Shown: in pieces, positions 47,814 through 61,145 of the stretch
How positions within the stretch are numbered: position 1 is the first letter of the stretch
Layout: each line of letters opens with the position of its first letter
Source of the DNA: Apostichopus japonicus
Lineage: Eukaryota; Echinodermata; Holothuroidea; Aspidochirotida; Stichopodidae
Length of the DNA stretch: 64,000 nucleotides
Direction of reading: 5' to 3'
Assembly (NCBI RefSeq): GCF_037975245.1
Contig: NC_092569.1
Location: forward strand, 9,437,001 to 9,501,000
Notes under the pieces: generated by a model
Databases searched by the model: none
The model's input: only the letters and a program-made list of their open reading frames with translations
Told to the model about the DNA's origin: nothing
Translations under genes and position numbers: made by a program

Positions 47814-48825
47814 TAGTCAGGTGGCTTAGCAACTTTAACGTTACCGGCCGGACAAAAGTACCAAATTTGGCATGGAGTTTCTTTTCGACCTATCTATCGA
47901 TTTTATCCGTGGAACCCACTTTATCGGTTCCGATTTTTCAAGATGGCGGCCAAAATCCAAGATGGCCGCCAGAAAAAAAAGGCTATGCCATATATCTGGC
48001 TGTAAAAATCGGAGATGAACAAATGAGGGGTCAATTCAGGTGTTTCCGGGGTCACTGAAACAGATGATGACCATGGCATGTTGCTTGAGTAACCCACTTC
48101 CAAGATGGCGGCCAAAATCCAAGATGGCTACCAGAAAAAAGGAAATGTCATATATCTGGCTTAAAAATCGGAGATGAACAAATGAGTGGTCAATTAAGGT
48201 GTTTCCGAGCTCACTGAAACAGATGATGGTCATGGTATGTTGCTTGGGCCACCCACTTCCAAGATGGCGGCCAGAATCCAAGATGGCCCCCTGGAAAAAA
48301 AGGAAATTTCATATAGCCTATATTCATTCCCAAACCCCCGTGCCCTTTTCTGATCGGGACCATCAAACCTTCCGTCCTCAAACGTGTAAATAAAACCGGG
48401 CTAGCACCCTGACTATATGTTATGGCTGGTATTCTAATTGTGTCACTTTGGTTCAGGAAGCCACTTAGGACTTATTGGGGAACTTTGAGGTGTGATCGAC
48501 CTTGGATAGACACTGTCGCAAACCTGTTATTATATGGGAGTTATACGAGTGTCATGTAAGACTGATTACATTGAGTCAACTATATAATATGGTAACCTTA
48601 GGGAAAACCGACCAGATGTGAATATCGACTCATTGAGAGATTTTGTACGATTGTGCACCCTTCATAAACACAACGTCAATTGTGGGAACAACACACGCTA
48701 AGCAGGTCACTAGTCATCTGAGGTATTTAAGTCGTTCTTTTCGAACCTGTACCCCAGGGCTACTGTTAGCGAGGATCTCCAGGAAGACTTGTTGTCTGGT
48801 ATAGACAAGGCCCCCCCCCCCCCCA
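47814..48825. repeat. Left long terminal inverted repeat
   Basis: It pairs with 50550-51481. The subrepeat starts near 47939, 48101 and 48259. It ends in a C-run (48811-48824) that mirrors the G-run of the right arm. A 63-residue open frame (47867-48058) mirrored at 51227-51418 lies within the repeat and is not a credible gene. Confidence 0.85.
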
Positions 48826-48864
48826 TAGTAAAACGATAGCTTGGGTTCGAATCTCTCCGTTGGT

Positions 48865-50414
48865 GAGCTCTGGACAGCGGTAGCAGCGATGAAGAAGGGA
48901 AAGTCCCCGGTCCCGATGGCCTCCCTGCTGAGTTCTATAGGACCTTCTGGGAGGTTCTCGTGGGGACTTTAAAGACGTGTTCGCTACCGCTTTCCAGTTG
49001 AATTACATGAGCCAAACACAGAGGGCTGGAGATATTGTTCTCCTCCCAAAGTGGGAGACCCTTTGGACCCTAATAGGCGTACAATAACGCTGTTAAATCT
49101 GGACTACAAAATCCTGGCCAAAGCATTAAGAAATCGCTTAGCGGATGTGATGCCGGATATTGTAGGTCCTCTCCAGACTTGCGCTGTGCGAGTCCTTCGG
49201 ATTGAACTCAGTGTTTATTCGTTGGGTCTCGTTACTATATAAGGACGTCACGAGCATGGTCACTGTTAACGGATTTACTTCTGGTCCATTCCCGGTTCGA
49301 AGGGGAGTCCGTCAGGGTTGTCCCCTCTCCCCGTTGTTGTATGTTCTCTTCAGCGAAACGCTCAGTACCTCGCTGGACAGATGCTTGGGGTTTCGACCTT
49401 TCAATGTACCGGGTGGGGCTAGAGTTAAATGCGTGCAATATACCGATGACGTCACTTGTATTGTGTCGGACCTCGTCTACTTCAAGCCTTTATCGAAGGT
49501 TTTGGCCACCTTCCAAGAGGCTACTGGTGCCAGACTTAACAAGTCCAAGACCAAAGGGCTGCATTCAGGGGGTTGGCGTGGCCAATCCCTCCCGTTCGAT
49601 GCTACTTGGTCAGATGTCATGATCAGGGTAATCGGCATCTGGCTAGGTCATGGTGCCCCGGAGGCCACCACTTGGGCCGAGAAGGCTGATCAGGTGGAGG
49701 CAAGGCTCGACACATTCAATCGGAGGTGACTCTCCCTCCCTGGGAAGGTTACAGTTGTCAATTGTTTTATTGTTCCTCTCCTTTGGTATCCTGGTACGGT
49801 GATCGCTGCACCAGATTATGCCTTGGTGCGATTGGAGAGGATCATTTTTTTTTTCATTTGGGGAAAGTGCAAACCAAACCTCAAAAGGACTGTTCTGTAA
49901 AAGACCCCCTTGAGAGGGTGGGAATGGTTTGATGCAACTGCCATCTTAACTGCGCTTTCTCCTTTTGAAAGGTTTTTTCGTTGCGTTTGAGAATCCCTCG
50001 TTTGCCTTTTTTGTTAGGTTCTGGGGTGGGTTTTTTTCGCCACTACTGGCCCAGATCCTTTTCCAATAACCGGCTAAAGGCGACACGCCCTTCGGGGGTG
50101 TATACTCAGATTGGTGACTCACTTTGTTGAATCAAAGAGGAGGGTGGGCCAGATGTTCTGCTGAACGTGGCCCCCCGGCTTGCCAAACCGCCATCTCTCC
50201 AGATGTGTGATGTTCTGTGTGTTGTAAGTCACTAGATAGCCGTCTCCGGGAATTGGCGAGGAGGATTGCACATGGGGTCCTCATCACTAACCATTTTCGC
50301 CTAGTCAGGTGGCGATTAGGTTATGGGATTTGTCCCAGTGTGGGCTGTAAAGCCATCAGGACTGTGCAACACCTTTTGCTGGAGTGTCCCTTTGTCCGGG
50401 TGGTGTGGGAATGA
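48865..50414 (+). pseudogene. Degraded non-LTR retrotransposon ORF2 (reverse transcriptase, L1/Tx1-like)
   Basis: In order on the + strand: KKGKSPGPDGLPAEFYRTFW (finger region), PNRRTITLLNLDYKILAKAL (after a frameshift), an apparent internal deletion near 49190, then a 175-residue open stretch (49202-49729) with GVRQGCPLSPLLY and the catalytic-type YTDD at the usual YADD position. After a stop come KVTVVNCFIVPLLWYPGTV and, near 50217-50414, RRIAHGVLITNHFRLVRW with a cysteine/histidine C terminus (CPSVGCK ... HLLLECPF), like the zf-RVT domain. No endonuclease domain is seen. Frameshifts and the deletion make it non-functional. Confidence 0.85.
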
Positions 50415-50549
50415 TGGTTTCACGCCTTCATTATTGGTGTTATTGGTTGTTATTATTGTTGTTTTGGTTATTAGTGTTATTGGTTGACCTCAGATGACTA
50501 GTGACCCGACTTAGCGTGTGTTGTCGCAGAGTTGACGTTGTGTTTATGA

Positions 50550-51481
50550 AGGGGGGGGGGGGGGGTTGTCTATACCAGACAACAAGTCTTCCTGCAGATC
50601 CTCGCTAATAGAAGCCCTGGAGTACAGGTTCGAAAAGAACGATTTAAATACCTCAGATGACTAGTGACCTGACTTAGCGTGTGTTGTTCGTACAATTGAC
50701 GTTGTGTTTATGAAGGGTGCACAAACGTACAAAATCTCTCAATGAGTCGGTATTCACATCTGGTCTGTTTTCCCTCAAGTTACCCTATTATATAGTTGAC
50801 TCAATGTAATCAGTCTTACATGACACTCGTATAACTCCAAAGTGACACAATTAGAATACCAGCCATAACCTATAGTCAGGGTGCTAGCCCGGTTTCATTT
50901 ACATGTTTGAGGACGGAAGGTTTGATGGTCCCGATCAGAAAAGGGCACAGGGGGTCTGGGGATTGAATATATGAAATTTCCTTTTTTACCAGGAGGCCAT
51001 CTTGGATTCTGGCCGCCATCTTGGAAGTGGGTGGCTCAAGCAACATACCATGACCATAATCTGTTTCAGTGAGCTCGGAAACACCTTAATTGACCCCTCA
51101 TTTGTTCATCTCCGATTTTTACAGCCAGATATATGACATTTCCTTTTTATCTGGCGGCCATCTTGGATTTTGGCCGCCATCTTGGAAGTGGGTTACTCAA
51201 GCAACATGCCATGGTCATCATCTGTTTCAGTGACCCCGGAAACACCTGAATTGACCCCTCATTTGTTCATCTCCGATTTTTACAGCCAGATATATGACAT
51301 AACCTTTTCTTTCTGGCAGCCATCTTGGATTTTGGCCGCCATCTTGAAAAATCGGAACCGATAAAGTGGGTTCCACGGATAAAATCGATAGATAGGTCGA
51401 AAAGAAACTCCATGCCAAATTTGGTACTTTTGTCCGGCCGGTAACGTTAAGCCTGAAAATTGTTGCTAAGCCACCTGACTA
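50550..51481. repeat. Right long terminal inverted repeat
   Basis: Reverse complement of the left arm with small indels, starting in a G-run (50549-50565). About 66 bases at 50483-50548 (CAGATGACTAGTGACC...) duplicate 50652-50718 inside this arm, so the inner junction has been rearranged. Confidence 0.85.
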
Positions 51482-52861
51482 TTGTAATAGTGATTTAATT
51501 ATTCCCCAGCTGAATACAAACTTCCCCGACTGAACGGTCTCCCAATGACCAATTTACCCTCATTCATATACTCCTGGCACCAATCATAACGGTTTCCTCT
51601 TAAATTCAGAGTTTCGTTACAATCTATATTAACAAGAGTAGAATAGAACTACCACATGCATCAAATACTCGAAATCCCTCAATGGATACAAAAATGGAGG
51701 CGAAATTTGAGTTGTCGCAACTCTATCTATCAACCGCTCTGTTAGATCTGACATGGCTACGCCCTTGGTCGAAACTATTGAGAGCCCCATTGTAAGGTCA
51801 TGCGATATTAGGTCATATAGTGCATCTAATAGCCTACCTCAAGAACACAAACTATACAGATAAAAAATTATTTATGGACCCGTTCAATGACATACATTAA
51901 TAACTTGTGTGAATGGGAGTACCCCCTCAACTTCCCACTCTCTCCGTTTTCAGCTTCATTTGGTATTTATTTGGTTTATGGGAGCAACACCGTGCGTTTG
52001 TACCACTAATATAACCCTAATTTAAGTTTGCCTCTTAATGCGCAAAAGACGTCTAATTTTTATGTGCGAGGATCGCAAATACCCCTCCATAGGAGACATA
52101 TGTAATTACAGCACCCCTCTGTTACAAAATCCTTTATTCGCCTTCGGCTCGCCCATCAAAGACTATGCCCCAAACTTGATCAGACGGAGACATTTTGAAC
52201 CCCCCCCCCCCACACACACACACCAACACATCTGAAATCATGTGCATACCATTTCTGTATACGTTATCTGAATAGTTGATGAACACTTCCTTAAAGTTTC
52301 AGTATGTGTTTGCTGATGAATTTTGTAAAACTAATTTCCGAAGCAGATTCAACATTTTTTTATTCTAGAGGCACTCTGACCACTACTACTCACTACTATT
52401 CAAGAGAATGGATCTAGCACAGGCTAGCACACAGGCCTAACAGTCGTAAACAAAAGAGAGATTTTTGATTGGCGCATGATCTGTTGGTCGGGGCTTGCAA
52501 ATTTTAAATGAAGTTTGTAGAATCTACGGACTCCTTAAACAATTTGAAAGAATTACTTCACGGCTCTTACCTGTTATCCATGATGTTGCCGGAGGCTGAA
52601 GTAATCATAAGGGCTGATAGCTGTCAACCTAGTAACACAAAGGGAATTTAAATTTGATTTTCAAAAGGAAATACGAAATTCAATGTCAAGCCATTTCAAT
52701 GTAATTTCACCTCTATTAAAGATCATTCAAAGAGACAAAAGATAACCTACTACGAGGCATAACAGTCCTTATTTCGATTATTTGTCAATGCATATGCTCT
52801 TTAATGATATGTACATCGCTATATATGAATGCATGATGACCATGATGAGGACGCTAAAGCT
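51482..52861. other. Non-coding stretch of copy B
   Basis: It corresponds to about 8078-9460. I see no gene. The transposon terminus described at 8790-8850 recurs near 52200-52260, with a CA run. Confidence 0.5.
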
Positions 52862-53518
52862 TTAATAGAGGATTGTAATAGCAAGGAGGATGTCGATTGC
52901 GACCATCACCAACTTGTCTCTTTCTTTTAAGCGCAGGGACGCCTTCTTGCCATCTGACAAATTCTCAGCTTCGGACGGCTGAACAGTATAACTTTTCAAT
53001 ACAATATTATATTGATCCTCCCTTCTGATTAATCCAAATCTTAACATTGTATTTACACAACTGTTCCATCCATCCTTCTCATCGTATTCCTTAGCTCTCC
53101 CTATTGTCATTTTTGTAAAACCACGACAAAAACCAAACTGTTCCTTTTCTCTCATCCCTTCATTATTTTGTACACTAAGTTGACTTATTCTGTAATCTTA
53201 TTCGATTCTTTTCCCATTCCATAACCTTATCACACCGTTTGCACTTTATGTAGTAATCATTTCAGGGGTGGCCGGCACAGACCCTCCTCTGCCACTAGCC
53301 TTCTTGTGAACTTCAAAACGACTCTTTTCATTAACACGAAGTGCCCTTTTGTATTCCTTGTGTGTGTACAAAGTGCCATATTGTTGAAAAATTAAATTGT
53401 TATTAAAATGTACAGTGTTCTTCAAAAAGGTAACAAAAATATTTTTACAAAGTATTTCAAATAGTACAATTCGTGATACGGAATGCATAATTTTGGGGGT
53501 TGCCCCACCCCTCCCCAT
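52862..53518 (-). CDS. Unidentified minus-strand reading frames (copy B)
   Basis: Two consecutive minus-strand frames, 53246-53518 (90 residues, ends PATPEMITT) and 52862-53155 (97 residues, starts MREKEQFGFCRGFTKMTI), have protein-like, Lys/Glu-rich composition. Between them another frame reads IKCKRCDKVMEWEKNRI, with a CxxC pair. The second frame is broken in copy A. I recognise no family; a decayed gene or transposon ORF is possible. Confidence 0.2.
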
Positions 53519-56500
53519 TAACTCATTGTCATTTGCTCACGGTTCCTCAAATGTGTACCTATCCCAAGATTGAACTCTCCTCCGCCGCCCCTTCATGACT
53601 TCGTTTTTCATGTTTCCTGCATCTAATCGTTCTCCTCTGAACCGATTCCACACTATTTAGTGTTTCAGGAGATTCTATCTTTGGATGTCTGACAGTGATT
53701 GGAGTGCAGTTTGTTTTACGCATGAACAATTGTTATTTTATTTTATGAAACTAGGACAGCAATAGATTGATATACGCCTGAATGATGAAATTGCAGGATT
53801 GGCCTGGAAACGTCTTTCCTGAATGATGCAGTAGGCTATTACTGTGGAAGAGAAATCATAATGATTTGACGTACATGATTGACACTTTTAAAAGTAAGTC
53901 ACTTTGTTTTTGCCAGACAAATCAAACTTTTTTTATAATATTTTCATATATATGTATTTTTTCACGCTGTTTTGTTTCTGCAAACTGGCAAACTTGTTAG
54001 GTCGTACTAACGTAAGGTTATAATTCAAGGCAGCTTAGACAACAAATAATTCGATCAGTCCGTAAATGCATATAGGGAGATTACGTCTGTCAACATCATT
54101 ATTGGTAAACCTCCAATATGTTCCTTTGATATAGATAAGTCATGACATAAACGTTATCGCTTGATAAATTCATGAATTAAGCCATTATGATATTCTGTAA
54201 ACACTTTAAATGTTTGCAAAATTGATTATTTCAACACCACATCTATATTTCTTTATAAATGAGACGAAACTTTTGCATGACCTTCTTTGTATTAACAAGC
54301 TGGCGCTAAGTTGTGGGTCATCAGAATACTAGAGGTAAACTACAGCAGTAATATAATAAATATCAATAATTAAACACTTGATGATTGAGGTATTTTCTCT
54401 CTCAATATTCTTGCTTTTTCATGTTTTAATTAATGTAAATGATTCCATTTTTGACACAAAAGTGTATTGTATTTGACAATTAACATAGGTCTAGAAAGTC
54501 TAGTTGCTTGGTGGCTTAACCTTTTGCTTTGAAGATTTCACAGGAGAAAATACCTGAAGATGGATGGACCTAAGAAGTCATGTAATAAGCCAGACAGTAT
54601 GATGACATTCAGAGATGATTCGTTTTAACATCAGGCTTCTTTTGATGGTTTCATTAACGACACAGTCTACCACCGACAACTAAATATTCCAGAGTGATAT
54701 CCGATACAAAGTGTAATCAATTTCCCCATGTATCGAACATTAATGTTTTCTCTACTGAAATTATTATCATTAACGAAGATATGTAGATTCATGATGTTCA
54801 TGGTTATATTTCATGCATTTACGAAAACTATTAAGGGCGGTAACAACATTATCACATAGGAGATGTAGATATATCATCACTTAATAAGCATTATCTGAAA
54901 TTCTACAATGAGACCCTACTATTTAAGTTATTTAGGAACATTCTGAAGTAGTATGAATACTCAAAGGTAACCAATTGTTAACATGTTTACTGGGAGTATA
55001 TATCAGAATATTCTGTATACTGAATAATCTATGAACACTTTAAGAATGTTTTTACCAATTATGAAATTCCTACTTTTGAACATTTTCCAACCATTTTGTC
55101 ACAACCAAAAACCCGTTTTTTTTTGGGGGGGGGGGGAATCTGCTTGGAACCTTTTGATAATGTTTTCTTATGTAAATCAAAAGTATGACACTCCATAGCT
55201 ACAGAAGTAGTTTACGTTCCGTTTCGTTAATTCTAAATCTCTTATTCCATATTTCCCATGAACACAAGAAATATAACAGAGCCCTTCCTATCGATCATCA
55301 ACCAATGTTTAAGAAATAATACTGTTGAACATATTGACCCCTCTTGAACCATCGAACTTAACTGATTCTTTACATACTGCCAAACGTCTAGGTCATTGGA
55401 ACTATAGTTCAGACAAAGAACATACAGTTCACTGCTGTTACGGTTAGATAAGGGAGTATATTCCAGTCACATGGTGACATGGACTGGAAACTGGGAAGTT
55501 ATACCCTAAGGAGAGTAACGTATGGTAAGGTGCCTGTTTTGATGATGTACCTCATAATCAATACAGAAAGTTAAATATTATATTCAGGTATTATAAAGAT
55601 GGTAATTAATAATATTACAAAGATGTTAATTAATACTAGCTAAGGAGGTTACGTGGTGACTTGATTCAGGTTTTCAAAATTGTGCAGGGTTTTGACAATT
55701 TATCCTGCACTAACTTTTTCCATTTTTGCCAATAGTACTTGTACTAGAGGTCATTGTCTTAAACTCCAAAAGTTACAAAGTAGGATTCATATTCGGTATG
55801 ACTTCTTTTTTTCTAAAAGGGTTGTGAAAGAGTGTGCCTTAGAAAGTTGTACTTGTTAGTAGTGTGAATGGGTTTAAGAATGCTTTAGACAATCACTTTA
55901 AGCATTGAAATCGGGTCTGATTTTTTGTGTCTTCAGTTTTTCTCTCTACTATAGGGTCCTTGATGGGGACTTGAGTGTCCCACTTTTTCAACTAAACTAG
56001 ACTAAAGCAAAATAAAATAATACTAAGATTTGAAGCAGTGGCGCGCACATAATTTCAAAGGCAGGGCAAGGGAGGGGCAAATTTAAAAAAAAATGACTCT
56101 ATGGAATCCTTTACAAGAGAGTATTTTAACATAAGTTAGATATATAACATGTGAATGTCTTAACGGTTGCTGTGAGTGTAGGTTGTGTAGAATGATCATA
56201 GATAACCAGGGCAATAGTACCAAGGGGAGATTACACGTGCTAGCATAGTAGGCGAGGCTATGTTGAATTGCCTGTGAATCAAGTTAGCGATTTCCCGTCT
56301 TTAAAGTGAGGTTGTTAGAGGTGAATAGCGTACGCTTAAAGGTTTAAAGTACCAGGCGTGTCAAAATATGTACGATTTGGGTTTAGATGATTGATGGGGC
56401 ATAACAGTGATCCTTATGTATTACATACCATATTGTCAATTCACTCAGAAAAATTATATAATGTGATGTTTAATAATGATTGCATATGTTATGATTTGTG

Positions 56501-56792
56501 ATTCACTTGCTTTTAATAGTGTTTAGGGCAAGTTTTAAGAGTTGTTTGAAATACAGTTCTAGTATTCTATATGATATTACATTGGCATCAACACTCTTTT
56601 GTCAACGATCATTTATTAGAGTGAGTAGGGTGTAAAAGAGGTTGTTATCTATGCAAATAATCCAATATGTCAATTTTTGTAGCAGCAACTCCCCTAAACT
56701 TCGTCCACGAATTCGATGAGCGTCAAACTCGGAAAGGCCATTTATGTCATCAGTGGTGTGCGTATGATTTCAAATGTTGCGGGGGGGGGGGG
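53519..56792. other. Non-coding stretch of copy B
   Basis: It corresponds to about 10117-13540. I see no gene. It has one unit of the 129-bp repeat that is doubled in copy A. Confidence 0.5.
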
Positions 56793-57340
56793 GGGTTGGG
56801 AAAAAGTTCTCGAATCCTTGACTGATGTAGGTAGACCTCTATGGGAGAAACCTATATTGGTGGATGGGGGATAGATGCGGATTAAAGAATTTACAGAGGT
56901 GATGGAAGGAGGTCCTCCGGTACCCTTGACACCAGCACCCCCGCTCAAAAAAATAGACGTCAAATAATAAACATTCTGAATATTTATACAATAAATTAGG
57001 TGCATAATTGGATTTAAACTCAAGTTTTTGATTTTGCAGGCGTGGTTGAATAGAAGATGTATACCCGCAGCACTGTTCTTATTTTTTTCCAGAATAAAAT
57101 ATAAAACAAAATTCCCCTGAATGAACTTTTTTACCCCGATTAACGATGAGGGTGGTGGGGCTATGTCCCACAACTCCCACCCAAATGTTGTAACTGTAAT
57201 ATTGTATCTTTGGGACTGATCTTCTGCCATGCAGTTTGAGGCCAATTGGCTTATTTTGCTTAGAGAGATTCATTCTTTGCCCTGTCGAAATTGAAAAGAA
57301 CATTAATTTAAGGACTGCTCAAGTAAATTAATGATACCAG
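56793..57340. other. About 540 bp present only in copy B
   Basis: It follows a G-run (56779-56795). Copy A passes from its own G-run straight to the sequence at 57342. It holds GGGTGGTGGGGCTATGTCCC and A/T-rich sequence but no convincing gene: the 167-residue minus-strand frame (56742-57245) runs through the G-run and has no domain. It may be a transposon fragment lost from copy A. Confidence 0.6.
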
Positions 57341-60306
57341 GTCACTTTATCATCAAGGGGAATATAGTACCAATAGAGAAATGCTTGCCCCAAATACCGA
57401 CGTTGTACCTGCTGTGCCATAACCCATCGATATATGCAGGCTGTCTTACGAAAGAGAACATGATGCGTTATTTCATAAGAAGATTATTGCAGTTAACACA
57501 TATGGCACATGTTTCCTGTTTCTAGAATACTGTGGGTCACCCAATAACTGGTTCACGAACTTGTGAACTATCTTGGGTTGTTTGTAAAAGTGTGATAGTG
57601 ATATATTCTTAATATTTATTCAACCATTGTATTCATTTTCAGATTGTTTACCAATTCCACGCAATACCACCAGGATATTGTGATGTAGAAAGTTCAAGAG
57701 GGCTTTCAAGTGCAGTAAATATGATCACTATTATATGTAAAAGCCATATGATCATCACGAACAACGTCATTTCCTATTAAAAGGTCTTCCTTTACACTTC
57801 CACAATAAACGTGTGAGTTAAAAACTTGTTAAATTGTTAGGCTTACTAAAGACATTTTGTGTCTTCAATACTGAGGTAGGTGATCTAAGTATTTGTAAGG
57901 AATATTGTTTTGTTCATTCTGGTATTCAATGATATGTATTTATATATTTAATCATTGGTTATGGACTACCGGTGTTCTGCTTAGCTTTCCGGTTGATATA
58001 ACTCCATTACATCAATACGAATAAAGCTAAGGGTTATCATGAGGTCGCAATAATGTTTCACATTTATCGAACAATACTAGTCCTATTTGGTGGCGTATTT
58101 GCCTTTTTCTAGAAAACAATCATTATAATATATAACTCAAAGTCAGTTGAGAATACTGAAGTCCGATTTCGGACAATTCATATAAACATATATAACAGTC
58201 ATGAGCCACACATCTCACTAAACTATATACATGCTTTATTGAAATTATAGAATATATGTTATTATTATATTTTTGTTTGATGTTGCAAAGCATTGCAGTA
58301 GGAATTAATGTACACGACTATTTAGTAAACTTGATAAGTATGCTAATTTAATTATATTTGTGTCCATTGATAAGTGTTACACAAACTAAGACATACTCAG
58401 AAGGAACTGTATCAAGTGAAAAATTAAAGCAATAATCCCACCATTCTAGACAGCATATAACTCCACGCAATAATACACACTACGAAATAATATGTCCTTT
58501 TAGTAAGTTAACTGCGTACTTACATTGCGCTATTTGCAATCTATGTTCCGCCTTAGCCAGTTTGCAATAACAGGTGAAGTAAAGTTCACAGAACAATATG
58601 CTAAATGAATATGTAAACATTGAGGTGCCGGCAAATGTAAAGATTTTGTACTGCAACTTATTTATTATCTTTTTAGCCAGTTTTCAATAGCAGGTTATGT
58701 AATGCTTCACAGAGTATAATATACTAAATATCTATGGAGATAGTCTCTTTAGTGTCAACACCAGTTTATCATCGTATTAATGTTGCTGGATTAACCGGAC
58801 GTTACATGAATGATATGCCCTTTTTTGGAAGATGTACTTTGATGTAGATCTAACTTTTCATTTCCTTGAGCGTTCCGTACAAACAGTTTTACTACTTTAT
58901 GTAAAAGCCACATGATCATCACGAACAAAGTCATTCCCTACTGAAAGGTCTTCCTTTTCACTTCCACAATAAACGTGTGAGTTATCAACTTGTTAAATTG
59001 TTAGGCCTACTAAAGAAATTTGTGCCTTCAAGACTAAGGTAGGTGATCTAAGTAATTGTAAGGAATATTGTTTTATTCATTCTGGTATTCAATAATATGT
59101 ATTTTCATATACAACCATTGGTTATGGAGTACCGGTGTTCTGTTTAGCTTTCCGGTTGATATAACTCCATTACATCAATACGAATAAAGCTAAGGGTTAT
59201 CATGAGGTCGGAATATTGTTTCACCTTTTTCGAACAATACTGGTCCTGTTTGGTGACGTATTTGCCTTTTTCTAGAAAACAATCATTATAATATATAACT
59301 CGAAGTCAGTTGGGAATACTGAAGTCCGATTTCGGAAAATTCATATAAACATATATAACAGTCATGAGCCACACATCTCACTAACCTATATACATGCTTT
59401 ATTGAAATTATAGAATATATGTTATTATTATATTTTTGTTTGATGTTGCAAAGCATAGCAGTAGGAATTAATGTACACGACTATTTAATAAACTTTGATA
59501 AGTATGCTAATTTAATTATATTTGTGTCCATTGATTAGTGTTACACAAACCAAGACACACTCAGAAGGAACTGTATAAAGTGTAAAATTAAAGCAAAAAT
59601 CCCACCATTCTAGACAGCATATAACTCCACTCCAGGCGCGTAGCCAGGATTTTTTTCATGGGGGTGTTTTGCTGGACACTGACATGAGAGAGGGGTCTAA
59701 GGGGAGGGGGTGTCCCCTCCCGTTTGGCGAAAAAATGGAATTTTAACGCCTCTAGATGCTAAATGGTGCAATGTTTGAGCTCAAATCATGCAAAAGAATA
59801 TTGATAATTATTTTGTGGAATAATTCTATTCACATCAGAAAAATGTAATCCTATATAGACTCAATTATTGATGCAAGGAAAATGCGAACCTAAAAGAGAT
59901 ACCTTTCTCAAGATATATAACGTACAAGCAACTAGGTTCAACTTCAACTCAAAAGTTTGAACTGTAAGAAGGATAATTTGGGGAATCAGAGATAAAAAGA
60001 TCAAGGGAATTGCGGACCTATAGAGTTCCCCTTCGTTTGGACTGTACAAGTCTTTTGACAAGCAAACTGGGAACCCAAAGAGTTAACGGTACTCTCACAT
60101 CATTGATTTTGGCATATTTGCTATCACGGTTCTCTTAGAGTCTCACTAAAAGTAAAACTAAAATCCCATTAGTGCGATAATTAAGAGTTTGTATAAGTTG
60201 GGCGTATACTGTAACCGTGAGTCGTGACGATAGAGAAATTGTTACAGACGAAAGTCCAATCTCAGCTTCTTCGCCAAGTCAGTAAGAATGACATCTGCGC
60301 TGACTG

Positions 60307-60693
60307 CACTGGCGTAAGAAGGTACTTTTGAGTGGGGGCTGAAGACTGATGGCCGGCCTGGGGGAGGGGTCTAAGGGGAGGGGGTGTCCCCTCCTCTACG
60401 GATTTTTTTTTTTGCATTTCCAGGTGGCCTCAGATGCAAGTTGGTGCAATATAGCACACTTCAACACCCACTCCATTTTGTAAATAATTTTGCATTTTCA
60501 CCTGGCTTTATAGATGCAATTTGGTGCTCCAAATGAGATTTTTTTACTGCCAAAATGTTCTCAGCAATGAGGGAAGCGGGAATAGCATAAATGAGTAAAA
60601 TGACGAATGTTGTTATCATTTATTGAGAAATGAAAAAGGGTTTTTTTCACTGGGGGCTGCCCCCCCCCCTCGCCCCCGGTTCCTACGCCCTTA
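60307..60693. mobile_element. Nested hAT-like MITE (copy B)
   Basis: Counterpart of 16512-16942. The left target site reads GCTGACTG and the right GCTGACAG. Its interior has lost part of the G/C-run segment present in copy A. Confidence 0.85.
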
Positions 60694-61060
60694 GCTGACA
60701 GGAACATCTCTGTGGATATTCAACAACGCTAGCCCATTTAGACGTTCTTGGCGGTTTTTCTGCCTTCTTTTCTTTCATGAAAAAGAATGGAGCGTGGTCT
60801 TTTGTCGCTTTTTGTCACTCATTTTGTCTCGCAATATTCAAGCTGTGCGCTATCTAGGAAATCGGCACTAGCGGCTCATAGTCCGTATGAAGCCTATATG
60901 ATGTTCGTGACCTTTGAGCTATATATATCCGGTAGCTACAACGTTATTGTGCATGGCGATGCACCTGTTACGACATCGCTATGACTCACTATGAGTTTCC
61001 TGCCCGCTGCTTGAACTTATCGCATTCTGTAGTAGAGGGTACTCAACCTGAACGGTTTGA

Positions 61061-61062
<2 letters not shown>

Positions 61063-61142
<80 letters not shown>
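61063..61142. repeat. (TA)n array, expanded relative to copy A
   Basis: About 80 bases against about 27 at 17312-17338. Confidence 0.95.

Positions 61143-61145
<3 letters not shown>

Larger units (their letters stand above)
47814..51481. mobile_element. 3.67 kb inverted-repeat element carrying a broken reverse transcriptase, copy B only
   Basis: It begins TAGTCAGGTGGCTTAGCAAC and ends with the reverse complement. The arms are about 1 kb. Copy A keeps the empty site (ACCACTTGTAATAG near 8077), giving a 3-bp target duplication TTG if the element is taken as symmetrical. Each arm has three tandem subrepeats of about 155 bp around AAGATGGCGGCCAAAATCC. The 1.7 kb centre is non-LTR retrotransposon sequence. 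No transposase is seen, so it is a non-autonomous foldback-like element; the superfamily is unknown. Confidence 0.85.

Noticed and set aside
47867-48058. 63-residue ORF, mirrored at 51227-51418
   Set aside because: It lies in the inverted repeat arms and exists only because the arms are copies; no domain or start context.
56742-57245. 167-residue minus-strand ORF
   Set aside because: It runs through a poly-G tract read as proline, lies in sequence absent from copy A, and shows no recognisable domain.
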